This document shows, one piece after another, positions 34,928 through 43,518 of a stretch of 64,000 nt of DNA. The notes under the pieces are model-generated. The model was not told the origin of the DNA and ran no database searches. It saw nothing but the letters and a program-made list of their open reading frames with translations. Positions within the stretch are counted from its first letter, which is position 1, and the number at the start of each line of letters is the position of its first letter. A program made the translations under genes and the position numbers. The stretch covers positions 5,774 through 69,773 of the forward strand of contig CAZWOU010000013.1 of assembly GCA_964635375.1 (NCBI GenBank), in the 5' to 3' direction. This stretch comes from CAZMNY01 sp964635375 (GTDB lineage: Bacteria; Planctomycetota; Planctomycetia; Pirellulales; Pirellulaceae).

Positions 34928-36169
34928 ATGCGCAGTGTGTTGAGTATCTTGATCCTGCTCGTTGTGTCGCCGAGCTCCCAGGCGGCTGAGAAGTTGACCC
35001 AAGTCGCCTACGCCGATGGCGGCGCGACGATCGACGTTTACATCGAGCTTCATGGACCGGCGGCATCTGGTGCATTAGCGGCAAGATGGGAACAGCTGGT
35101 CGAGAAGGTCTGGAATGATGCCTTGGCGGAACACGGCTGCTCATGCTTCTCGATTCAGCTGGACGCCCATATTCAATATCGCGACGGATCGTCTGAGCCG
35201 ACGCCCGGTTGGGAGTCCTGGGAAGTTCAGACTCGCGAGGACTGGGAGGCGGACGACTCGGAATGGACTCCCTTCGTCGAGTTGCCTTCCACGACTATCG
35301 AGAACAGTGATCGGTTTGAAGGCGAGTCGGGTACGGGGCAAATGGCGGACGACGAGCCGTGGGCGTTGGTTCACGAGTTTGCCCACTTAATCGGACACGA
35401 CGATCAGTATCTGCTCCCGCCGGGCTGGGAGAAAGGCGACCCAGTTCCCCCCAGGAGCGAGGAGTGGGCGGGCAATATCATGGCTGCCCCGGAAATCACT
35501 GCGGAACAATGGGAGACCAATCTCGGTCAATTCTTCTCGGCTGAGAACTACGAGGAGATTCAACGGGCGGTGCTCGACTATCTTCAAGAGCGCGGCGAGT
35601 CCGCTCCGCGAGCAGTTGTCGAGATGGAAGTCAACTTGGACTTTCACCAGAACGCGTGGGGACCAGCCGGCCCTGGCGGGGGAATGAACAGCGATAAGGC
35701 AACCAGCGTGCTGCAGCTTTGCGTTGAGTTCTTTGAAGAAGACAATGCGCCCACGAACGGGACTGGAACGCTGTATTGGGAACCCGTGACACGAGTTCCC
35801 GAGACTTGGTTCGCCCGGCAGGAGACGACCAATAACCCATTCCCGATCAAAGCGACTGGCCGCGTCGTGCGCGAGTTTGGCTTCGCAACCTACTCTGTTA
35901 CACTTGAGCCGCAAGACATTGTGAATTATCGGTTGACCACTGGCGAGGTCTATGAGGCCGGAAGCCACCTGTCTCATGTGTTCAACTATGCTCATTTCAC
36001 AGGCGCCGAAATGAAAGGCACGCTGCACTCCTTTCAGTTTTCACCCACGGCACTCATTTTTGGCGACACGAACTTTCCCCTTGCGATCGAGACGCCTGCC
36101 CCGGAGAACGTTCAGTCGGTTGGGTCCGGCACGATGCGAGTTACCCACAGCGTGCTGCTCGGCCACTAG
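34928..36169 (+). CDS. Exported metzincin-like zinc peptidase candidate
   Basis: 413 residues from the ATG at 34928, with a signal peptide (VLSILILLVVSPSSQAAEK). The active-site motif is HEFAHLIGHDD (residues 149-159), i.e. HExxHxxGxxD, a variant known in metzincins where Asp replaces the third His (as in snapalysin). A candidate Met-turn lies 26 residues further (GNIMAAPE, Met ~185). The domain is small, ~150-230, and preceded by a CSCF pair. The C-terminal 190 residues are beta-rich with no recognised domain. It might alternatively be a non-proteolytic zinc protein. It is followed 36 bp later by a small membrane protein on the same strand. Confidence 0.68.
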   Translation: MRSVLSILILLVVSPSSQAAEKLTQVAYADGGATIDVYIELHGPAASGALAARWEQLVEKVWNDALAEHGCSCFSIQLDAHIQYRDGSSEPTPGWESWEVQTREDWEADDSEWTPFVELPSTTIENSDRFEGESGTGQMADDEPWALVHEFAHLIGHDDQYLLPPGWEKGDPVPPRSEEWAGNIMAAPEITAEQWETNLGQFFSAENYEEIQRAVLDYLQERGESAPRAVVEMEVNLDFHQNAWGPAGPGGGMNSDKATSVLQLCVEFFEEDNAPTNGTGTLYWEPVTRVPETWFARQETTNNPFPIKATGRVVREFGFATYSVTLEPQDIVNYRLTTGEVYEAGSHLSHVFNYAHFTGAEMKGTLHSFQFSPTALIFGDTNFPLAIETPAPENVQSVGSGTMRVTHSVLLGH

Positions 36170-36205
36170 CCGGAACGTGAGTCGCTGAGAGGGCAAAGGA
36201 CCATC

Positions 36206-36709
36206 TTGAACGACCGCACTCAAAAGCAGTTTACGACTCGAGCACTAATCGTGGCGACGCTCGCCTGTTCGGTGTTAACTGCGATGTGGACCGTCGTACT
36301 CCGTCAGATGACTTTGACGAACATCATCGATCAGGCCATTTTGGGCGGTTGGATCTTGACGACCAACGGTCAGGTCCTGTTCTCGACTCTCGTCTTGTCG
36401 CGAATTCGCCACGTCCCCGTGAATCGGCGGCGGGACTACTACACGGCGACGGCGTTGAGCCTGTTTCCGTTGTCATTCGTGCTGTTCATGTGGGTCACGG
36501 CCAGCACAAACTCCGGGGATTTGACCAGCATTTATTTGTCGTTCAGCTGTTTCCTGCTCGTGATGCTGGTCTTCGCCATCCTGGGCCTCTTCTCTCCCTC
36601 GCGTGTTCCTCTGCGAGACGACATCCCCTTTGCCGGCATGCGTCTGTTTGTGCTGGCGAACTATCTAATGCCGCTCGCAGACATCGGCCGCTGGTTATCG
36701 CAATTCTGA
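36206..36709 (+). CDS. Small multi-pass membrane protein of unknown function
   Basis: 167 residues from a TTG at 36206 with AAAGGA 8 bp upstream. Four hydrophobic stretches are visible: ALIVATLACSVLTAMWTVVL, IDQAILGGWILTTNGQVLFS, ALSLFPLSFVLFMWVTA and FSCFLLVMLVFAILGLF, plus a possible short one at the C-terminus. I do not recognise a family. It follows the peptidase candidate by 36 bp and precedes the large cytochrome gene by 134 bp, so a link to either is inference only. Confidence 0.65.
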   Translation: MNDRTQKQFTTRALIVATLACSVLTAMWTVVLRQMTLTNIIDQAILGGWILTTNGQVLFSTLVLSRIRHVPVNRRRDYYTATALSLFPLSFVLFMWVTASTNSGDLTSIYLSFSCFLLVMLVFAILGLFSPSRVPLRDDIPFAGMRLFVLANYLMPLADIGRWLSQF

Positions 36710-36843
36710 ACTCCCAGCCGGCATGCAACTCGCAATCGCTGTCCATTTGCCTCCGCAAGCCGCGCCAACTTGCGATACACTGGTGGATCACGCGTTGAGT
36801 TCAAGATGTCTGACTGGAAACTGCGGGATTCGAGAGAGTAACG

Positions 36844-39800
36844 ATGAGTGTGCATTCGCTTCGACTTTGGGCCCAGCTGTTTAGCGTCCTTCTTCTCGCC
36901 TCGACATCCGCGTCGGCCCAGTTTGGCGATGAAGAGGACGACGAGTATCGCGGAGGACTTGTGGCCACGATCTCAGCGTCGGGAAGAACGGTTCAGCGAA
37001 TCGACCAGACGATTGCCTTTCGCTGGGCGGCTGGCGAGTCATTGGATCCACGAGTATCCGGCGAGCGGTATGAAGCCGCGTGGCGTGGTCTGTTGCAATC
37101 CCAATCGCCCGGCGATTATCACTTTCACCTGTATGTGGCTGGAGATGTTGAGATTCGATTTGGCGGTCGTGTAGTTCTCGACAAACAGTGCGATTCGGCC
37201 CAATGGGTGACATCGCAGACGATCAAAGGTGTGGAATATGGCTTGCATCCGATTGAAGTGATCTATCAGCCCACGAGGGCGAGCGGAGAATTGCGAATCT
37301 TCTGGAGCGGCCCTGACTTTGGGCTCGAACCGATCAGCGCACGCCGCCTGTTCCACAAGCCCGCCTCGCCACAATCGGCGAAGTCGATCGACGGTCAATC
37401 CTGGGTTGACGCCTTGCGATGCGCGGCTTGCCATCATGACGCCGCTGTGGTTGCACCCGAGCCGGCGCCTTCGCTGCGGTACATACGGGGCCAACTCAAC
37501 TCGGATTGGGCCGTGAAGTGGCTAATGGCAGCTGCCGACAAACCGAAGACGGAGCCCGCTGAAACTCTCTCTCGGCGGATGCCATATTTTGAAATTTCAG
37601 AAGAGGAAGCCGTCGCGATCAACGCGTTCTTGCTCCACCAAGCCAGTCGGCCAAGCGAGCCGCCCGACGTTGGGGAGCAAAAGCCGGCGGCCAAGACAGT
37701 GAAGAAGACGCCGAAAAAGAAGAAGACGAAGAAAAAGAAGCCTGAGACTCCGAATTCCGATCGAGGCCGAGAGCTGTTTCTCACAACGGGTTGCCTGGCT
37801 TGTCATACGCTCGATGAAGTTGGCGAAGACAACTTGTATGGCGGTTCCGATCTCACTTTCGTCGCTAACAAGCGTCCCGCAAGTTTCTATGAGGCGTGGC
37901 TGAAAGCGCCTGCCCTGCTGAATCCGGACCACCGGATGCCCACATTCGACCTGAGTTCGGACGAACTCGGCCATCTCTCGAGTTTCCTCAGCGAGCGCCA
38001 AGCGGCCGATCAACGATCGAAGGCGTTGAGTGAACGGGTGCGCGCGTCCGCCGAGAACGCCGAGCAAGTTGCCCTTGGAAAACGTCTGGCGGCTAAACAT
38101 CGCTGCGCCGCCTGCCACGACGTTGAGGGTCTGGCCAAGCCAGAAGCAGTCTCGCTGAAGACCCTTACTGATGCGACGAGCCAGGGATGTGCCGGCGGCC
38201 CGTCAAGCGACGCCAATAGCGATCGCCCGTCGTATGCCTTGCCCGAGCGATTAATGTCGGGCACGACCGCCTTTGTTCAGCAAATGTTGAACTCGCCCAG
38301 CAAGACAATCAGCGTCTCGAGCGGCGCTCTGATGATGAAACGCCGCAACTGTGCCTCGTGCCATCAACGTGAAGACGCGCCGGGACTCGCGCGGCGTCTT
38401 TCCCGCACGATCGACGACTTCCCCGAGTTGGCGACGCAAACGCCGGCCATGACGCCGCCCTCCTTGATCAGTGTCGGCGATAAGCTGAATGACGAGGCGC
38501 TGGCGGAGTCGATTACTCGATCCGACGAGGTTCGCCGGCCTTGGCTCTTGGTCCGCATGCCGAAGTTCCGCCTGGATCGAGCCGGTGCGGCTAGACTTGC
38601 CGATCACCTGATCGTGGCCGACCGAATACCAGACGGCAAGCACTCTTGGAAACCGGTCGTTGAGCGAGATTCACACAAGGTAGCAGGACCTCGACTTGTC
38701 ACGCCCGATGGTTTCGGCTGCACGAGTTGTCATCAAATCGGCAACGTCAAACCTCCCAAGGCGCCACTGAACGCGATGGGTCCTAATCTGTCGCAACTCG
38801 GCAAACGAATTCGCTACTCGTGGTATCAGCGCTGGGTGCGAAACCCCGCTCGCATTGTTCCTCGAATGGAAATGCCCTCCGTTCAAATCCCCGTCAGCGG
38901 GGCATTGAATGACGACTTGGATCAACAGCTGGAGGCTGTCTGGAGCGTGCTCAACGACCCCTCCTTCCGTCCTCCGGAACCCAATGCGATACGGATTGTC
39001 CGCAAACAGGGCCGCGACTCGGCGGGCGAGCGAGCCGCCGTTCTGACGGACGTGCTGAACGTGGGCCAGCAACAGTACATCAAGCCGCTCTTGGTCGGCT
39101 TGCCCAACCGCCACAACGTAATGTTCGATTTGCAGACGGGGCGACTGAGCGCCTGGTGGATCGGCGATGTGGCCAGGCAACGGACCAAAGGCAAGACTTG
39201 GTATTGGGAGCCAGGCGGCGCCGACATGCTAGGCGGACCTGTTGAACATGAACTGAGCATCCGCGTTGGCGACAACGCCTTCACGCCCGTCGTGAATGGT
39301 CAATTCGTGACCGAGTTGGATCGGTGGGAGCATCGTCAGAGCGGCATCGTCAGCGAACACCGTGTTCGTTTCGCCAACGGGGATAAAACGCATGTCGTGC
39401 GCATGAAGCAGCGCTGGGAACCGCTTTGGCCGGAGGGTGCGAACAAAGCTGGTTGGAAACGGACGATCCTATTTCGCGATCTCCCCGGCCGCGCCGAAGT
39501 TCTGGTGAGAATGCTCGGTGACGAGACGCTTGGCGGAGCGGATCGAGCGGCAAACGTCATCTCCTGGACGGCTGGCCCAGGTGGGTCGAAGCAGATTAAG
39601 TCCGTCAGCTACATGGATAGCCAAGGAAGAGCGAGCACGCGGGCCGGGAGCGACGGATCGGCCGGAATGGTGATCGAATATCGGGCTGGAGTCAGCGTCG
39701 ATCGCTTTCCTCCCACAGCCGCGTTCCCCAACCTCGAAGAGCCTTTGGTGCTCGATTCGGCGCCAGGTTTCGAGGCGATTCGCCTGCCCATTTCTGGTGA

Positions 39801-41148
39801 CATCATGCCGACTTCCCTGGCGTGGCGACCCAACGGCGAGATCGTGGTGACTTCGCTGAAGGGCCGAGTTTGGATCGCGGCCGACAGCGACGGCGACGGG
39901 TTGGAAGACAGGCTGTCGCAATTCAGCGACGAACTTGCCGCCCCCTTCGGCGCCTACGCGACCAACGAGTACATCGATGTCGTCAACAAGTTCGGGCTGC
40001 TTCGATTGCGTGACGGCGACGGCGACGGGCACGCCGAATCAGTCGAGAGGCTCGCCTCCGGCTGGGGCCACACGGCCGACTATCACGACTGGGCAATCGG
40101 ACTGCCAAGCGACGGCAAGGGAGGCTACTGGGTCGCCACTGCCTGCCAGCAAGACAAACGATCGAAGGCTGGTGCAAAACTTCGCGGTGCTGTGCTTGAG
40201 CTTACGCCGCGAGAGCCGACGGCGCAGAATCCAGATCGATTCACGATTACCACGCTGAGTGACGGGCATCGGTTCCCGATTGGAATCGCCCGCAATCGCG
40301 CGGGGCAGATATTTGTCAGCGACAACCAAGGCAATTTCAACCCGTTTAACGAGCTGAACCACGTTGTCGCTGGGCGGTCATACGGATTCATTAACGCGAT
40401 CGATCGCCGAGCGGATTTTGTCGCGCCGCCGCTGACGCTTCCTGCCGTCAACATTCCCCACCCTTGGACGCGAAGCGTTAATGGTCTCTGTTTCCTGGAG
40501 ACGCCTGAGGCAGTCAGAGCGAAACGGGGATCGGTGTTCGGGCCGTTCGAAGGGCACCTGGTCGGCGCCGAATACGATACTCGCCGTCTGGTTCGGATGA
40601 GTCTTCAAGAAGTCGATGGCTGGGTCCAAGGCGCCGTGTACCCACTGAGTCATTATCACCCTCGAGGCGGGGCAACTTTCTTGGGTCCGCTGATCTGCTC
40701 CGTTTCTCCGGCTGGCGATCTCTATGTTGGTTCGATTCGAGACAGCGGCTGGGGCGGCTCGAACAACATTGGGACACTCGTCCGTATGCGGCCCAAAATG
40801 GAAACACTGCCGCCAGGAATCGCCGAGGTGGTTGCAATCGTCGACGGGTTTCAGATTCAGTTTACATCTCCCGTCGATCAAGACCGAGGCGCCGACCCGG
40901 CGAACTACTCGCTCGCCTCCTACACGCGAACGTCCACCCCCGCCTATGGCGGCTCCGACGAGCAGCGACGCAAGGAGAAGGTGGCCTCTGTCGAACTGGC
41001 TGACGACCGGCGGTCAGCAACCGTCAGGCTCGCTGACATTCGAGCCGGATTTGTCTACGAGATTCGGGTCCGAAACCTGGTCGACGGAGCAAAACTGTTC
41101 CACCCGGCTGAGGCGTTTTACAGCATGACCAAGGTGCCCAAGGAATAG
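36844..41148 (+). CDS. Exported giant protein: PA14-like domain, five CxxCH haem motifs, beta-propeller
   Basis: 1434 residues. Signal peptide LFSVLLLASTSASA; a PA14-like domain (~45-170: GLLQSQSPGDYHFHLYVAGD), then five c-type haem motifs, CAACH (~193), CLACH (~316), CAACH (~420), CASCH (~502) and CTSCH (~625). A Lys-rich linker (TPKKKKTKKKKPE, ~287-299) separates the first two. After ~750 comes a beta-sandwich region (ATVVNGQF-type text ELDRWEHRQSG), then a glucose/sorbosone-dehydrogenase-like propeller (~980-1330: FPIGIARNRAGQIFVSDNQGN). Such proteins are typical of planctomycetes and are thought to be exported electron-transfer or oxidising enzymes of polysaccharide use. No axial ligand or substrate can be inferred. 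Confidence 0.9.
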   Translation: MSVHSLRLWAQLFSVLLLASTSASAQFGDEEDDEYRGGLVATISASGRTVQRIDQTIAFRWAAGESLDPRVSGERYEAAWRGLLQSQSPGDYHFHLYVAGDVEIRFGGRVVLDKQCDSAQWVTSQTIKGVEYGLHPIEVIYQPTRASGELRIFWSGPDFGLEPISARRLFHKPASPQSAKSIDGQSWVDALRCAACHHDAAVVAPEPAPSLRYIRGQLNSDWAVKWLMAAADKPKTEPAETLSRRMPYFEISEEEAVAINAFLLHQASRPSEPPDVGEQKPAAKTVKKTPKKKKTKKKKPETPNSDRGRELFLTTGCLACHTLDEVGEDNLYGGSDLTFVANKRPASFYEAWLKAPALLNPDHRMPTFDLSSDELGHLSSFLSERQAADQRSKALSERVRASAENAEQVALGKRLAAKHRCAACHDVEGLAKPEAVSLKTLTDATSQGCAGGPSSDANSDRPSYALPERLMSGTTAFVQQMLNSPSKTISVSSGALMMKRRNCASCHQREDAPGLARRLSRTIDDFPELATQTPAMTPPSLISVGDKLNDEALAESITRSDEVRRPWLLVRMPKFRLDRAGAARLADHLIVADRIPDGKHSWKPVVERDSHKVAGPRLVTPDGFGCTSCHQIGNVKPPKAPLNAMGPNLSQLGKRIRYSWYQRWVRNPARIVPRMEMPSVQIPVSGALNDDLDQQLEAVWSVLNDPSFRPPEPNAIRIVRKQGRDSAGERAAVLTDVLNVGQQQYIKPLLVGLPNRHNVMFDLQTGRLSAWWIGDVARQRTKGKTWYWEPGGADMLGGPVEHELSIRVGDNAFTPVVNGQFVTELDRWEHRQSGIVSEHRVRFANGDKTHVVRMKQRWEPLWPEGANKAGWKRTILFRDLPGRAEVLVRMLGDETLGGADRAANVISWTAGPGGSKQIKSVSYMDSQGRASTRAGSDGSAGMVIEYRAGVSVDRFPPTAAFPNLEEPLVLDSAPGFEAIRLPISGDIMPTSLAWRPNGEIVVTSLKGRVWIAADSDGDGLEDRLSQFSDELAAPFGAYATNEYIDVVNKFGLLRLRDGDGDGHAESVERLASGWGHTADYHDWAIGLPSDGKGGYWVATACQQDKRSKAGAKLRGAVLELTPREPTAQNPDRFTITTLSDGHRFPIGIARNRAGQIFVSDNQGNFNPFNELNHVVAGRSYGFINAIDRRADFVAPPLTLPAVNIPHPWTRSVNGLCFLETPEAVRAKRGSVFGPFEGHLVGAEYDTRRLVRMSLQEVDGWVQGAVYPLSHYHPRGGATFLGPLICSVSPAGDLYVGSIRDSGWGGSNNIGTLVRMRPKMETLPPGIAEVVAIVDGFQIQFTSPVDQDRGADPANYSLASYTRTSTPAYGGSDEQRRKEKVASVELADDRRSATVRLADIRAGFVYEIRVRNLVDGAKLFHPAEAFYSMTKVPKE

Positions 41149-41380
41149 GAATTGGGGGGTTTTCGGACGCTAGCGTGGCCTCTGAATGGTCCCAGTGGAA
41201 AAACTGAACCTGAATCATGCCAGAAGCGATACCTTTCGGCCGACCTGGGGTTAAGGTTTAGACTGTGGGCAAGCCGACGACGACCCTCTTCTTAAAGTCA
41301 ATTCTTGCATTGGGTTACATAATCCGGCAAGATACCAACTTCCAGACGGTGTTCCCGTCATTATTCCGTACCCAAACTTG

Positions 41381-41385
41381 AGGAG
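41381..41385 (+). promoter_or_regulatory. Shine-Dalgarno AGGAG that decides a start
   Basis: AGGAG lies 7 bp before the ATG at 41393 and supports it over the ATG at 41378, which lies upstream of the motif. Confidence 0.7.
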
Positions 41386-41392
41386 TATCTCC

Positions 41393-42310
41393 ATGCTGCG
41401 TTGGATTCAATGGTCGTTGATGGGCATGGCTGCCCTGATGCTGACATCAACGGTCGTGCTTGGCCAGGATGATGGCCAAGGTCGACAGCGTCGCGGCGGC
41501 GGTCGCCAAGCTGGTCGCGGTCCTGGCGGCGGCGGTTTCGGTGGGCAACGAGGCGGCGGACAAAGAGGCGGCTCAACGATTCGTCTCTCACTGCTCCAAG
41601 TCGAGGCGGTCCAGGAAGAAATCGACCTACTGCCCGACCAAGCCGACGACATCAAAAAGGCCGTCGAAGCAAGTCGAACTGCTGGGCGCGGCGCCCAGGG
41701 CGGAGAGCGCCCCGACTTCCGCAACATGTCGGAAGAAGAGCGAACCAAGATGTTCGCCGAATTCCGTGAAAGGGCCGCCAAGGCTGCCAAGGAACTCGAC
41801 GGCAAGGTCGACGAGATCTTGATCCCGCCGCAAATTGAACGGCTCAACGAAATCGCGCTCCAAGTGCAAGGCCCCAATGCGATTTTGCAGGACAAGGTCA
41901 GCAAGGAGCTGAAAATCACAGCCGCGCAAAAGAAGAAGATCGAGGAGGCCCAAACGGCGTCTCAAGAGTCGATGCGCACGAAAATACGTGAACTGTTTCA
42001 GGGGGCCGGCCGAGGTGGCGACCGTACTGAACTGATGAAGAAGTTCACGGATATGCGAAAGGAAGCCGGCGAGGCGCTACTTGGCCCCCTTACCGCAGAT
42101 CAAAAGAAGCAGTTTGAAGACATGAAGGGCGAGCCTTTCAAGATGCCTGAAAACGCGCTTCGCGGTGCAGGCGGTGGCGGACGAGGCGGTGCTGGCGGAC
42201 GAACCGGTGGACGAGGCGGTGCTGGCGGACGACCCAGCGGCGGACGCCCAGGTGGCGGACGACCTGGCGGCGATCGACCTGCGAGACCCGGCTCGGATGA
42301 CAACGCTTAA
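41393..42310 (+). CDS. Exported Gly/Arg-rich protein with helical core
   Basis: 305 residues from the ATG at 41393. Signal peptide WSLMGMAALMLTSTVVLGQ. The mature N-terminus is RRGGGRQAGRGPGGGGFGG-type low complexity (to ~60). A helical core follows, with repeated LDGKVDEILIPPQIERLNEI and LKITAAQKKKIEEAQTAS-type segments that resemble the planctomycete family in which paired helices follow the pattern LLP-Q. The C-terminal 50 residues (GAGGGGRGGAGGRTGGRGGA, RPSGGRPGGGRPGG) are low-complexity and encoded by repeats of about 9-18 bp. The family is unknown to me; the charged glycine arms suggest nucleic acid, polysaccharide or mineral surface contact, but that is inference. It ends in a strong terminator. 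Confidence 0.75.
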   Translation: MLRWIQWSLMGMAALMLTSTVVLGQDDGQGRQRRGGGRQAGRGPGGGGFGGQRGGGQRGGSTIRLSLLQVEAVQEEIDLLPDQADDIKKAVEASRTAGRGAQGGERPDFRNMSEEERTKMFAEFRERAAKAAKELDGKVDEILIPPQIERLNEIALQVQGPNAILQDKVSKELKITAAQKKKIEEAQTASQESMRTKIRELFQGAGRGGDRTELMKKFTDMRKEAGEALLGPLTADQKKQFEDMKGEPFKMPENALRGAGGGGRGGAGGRTGGRGGAGGRPSGGRPGGGRPGGDRPARPGSDDNA

Positions 42311-42336
42311 CGTTGATCACTTTGAAGCGACAGACA

Positions 42337-42372
42337 AAGACGCTCGTCGAAGTTCGGCGAGCGTCTTTTTTT
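42337..42372 (+). terminator. Rho-independent terminator
   Basis: AAGACGCTCG (42337-42346) pairs perfectly with CGAGCGTCTT (42358-42367) around an 11-nt loop, followed by a T run to 42372. It lies 27 bp after the Gly/Arg-rich gene and may also serve the convergent sirtuin gene, since the left arm begins with AAA. Confidence 0.9.
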
Positions 42373-42400
42373 GCGCGGAAGACGTTTTGCGCGGAGGACG
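42369..42400. repeat. Tandem duplication, 2 x 16 bp
   Basis: TTTTGCGCGGAAGACG is followed by TTTTGCGCGGAGGACG (one mismatch), immediately after the terminator. Confidence 0.85.
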
Positions 42401-42423
42401 CGGACCGCTTTGGGAATCGACTC

Positions 42424-43173
42424 TCAGTCGCCCGCAACGAAGCGAGCGACCTCAGTGAGTGATCGGCCGATCTCGTCTCGGATCACCAGGTCGGCCAAGT
42501 CGTCCAGCGGGGTCTCGTCTCGATTGATAATCACCAATCGGCCGCCCGTACGCTTGGTCGTTCTCGGCAACGACGCCGCGGGCTCAACAACCAACGACGA
42601 TCCGATCGCGAGACAAAGATCAGCCGACCTCGCCAACTCGATGCTTGCCTGCAGCACATGCTCCGATAGGCTCTGTCCAAACGAAATCGTGGCGTGCTTG
42701 AGCAACCCGCCGCAGCGCGGGCATTCGGGTGGCTCGCCCGTTTGCTCGTACTGAGTGACCCAAGCATCCGCTGGTTCAATGAACTCGCACTGGAGGCAGC
42801 CGACTTTGCGAGCAGACCCATGTATTTCAAGTACATTGTGACTGCCGGCATCCTGGTGTAGGCCATCGATGTTTTGGGTGAGTACGGCAGTGAGCAGGTC
42901 CTCCGCTTCCCAGCCCGCTAGAACGCGATGGCCCTCGTTCGGCTCGCTATCGCGAAACCCCACGTGGGCGATCGACTTTTGCCGCCAGTATTCGCGTCGC
43001 CCATCAAGACTCGACTGGAACTCGTCAAAGTAGATTTGGCGATTCGTCGCCCAGACTCCGTTCGGCGAGCGGAAATCCGGGATCCCACTCTCCGTGCTAA
43101 TCCCCGCGCCGGTGAAGGCGATCGCGGTTTGTGCGTCTCGCAGCCAATCGGCCACTTGTTCGTGTTCGCTCAT
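42424..43173 (-). CDS. cobB: NAD-dependent protein deacylase, sirtuin family
   Basis: 249 residues, full length. NAD-binding motifs GAGISTESGIPDFRSPNGVW (residues ~22-41) and TQNIDGLHQDAG (~109-120) are intact, and the catalytic His is in EIHGSARKVGCLQC. The structural zinc site is made by CLQC and CPRCGG. Downstream, GSSLVVEPAASLP and INRDETPLDDLADLVI complete the Rossmann fold. It removes acetyl or other acyl groups from lysines using NAD, often controlling acetyl-CoA synthetase in bacteria. The CobB name is by family; the acyl preference cannot be read. It is a single gene, divergent from the M20 amidohydrolase, and converges on the Gly/Arg-rich gene. Confidence 0.95.
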   Translation of the reverse strand: MSEHEQVADWLRDAQTAIAFTGAGISTESGIPDFRSPNGVWATNRQIYFDEFQSSLDGRREYWRQKSIAHVGFRDSEPNEGHRVLAGWEAEDLLTAVLTQNIDGLHQDAGSHNVLEIHGSARKVGCLQCEFIEPADAWVTQYEQTGEPPECPRCGGLLKHATISFGQSLSEHVLQASIELARSADLCLAIGSSLVVEPAASLPRTTKRTGGRLVIINRDETPLDDLADLVIRDEIGRSLTEVARFVAGD

Positions 43174-43518
43174 GGCGTTGGCTGATCGCAGGTGAATGTG
43201 CGGGATCGGAGGGCCTTGCTGCTCCGTCTCCTGGAAGACTGAAGTTCCGAAGCCGGCTCGACCCCAATGGCTGTCTCAATTGGTATCATTGTTCCATCAG
43301 TTGAATCCCTGACCAAGCTTGCGGCAAGGCCGTCCGGGCGGAACACAGGCAGGGAACAGCTGCCGTTTGTTGAGCGGACACATTGAGGAACGGCCTCGCA
43401 ACACTTGTGTCGCCTTCACCCCACGAAAGTGGGCCCTTGGCTTGCCAGTGCTATGCGATACGATTCGCGCCATGGCAAGTTAGTCTCGAACGGTGTTTAG
43501 ACTCCAAAAGGAAGATTG
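43174..43518. other. Divergent intergenic region, 345 bp
   Basis: It lies between the sirtuin gene (leftward) and the amidohydrolase gene (rightward). A Shine-Dalgarno AAAGGAAG is at 43507-43514. No repeats, RNA genes or promoter pair are recognised. Confidence 0.5.

Noticed and set aside
34477..34989. Forward open frame of 170 residues in the lepA downstream gap
   Set aside because: Low-complexity sequence made from the dispersed repeat; it runs into the signal peptide of the next gene in another frame.
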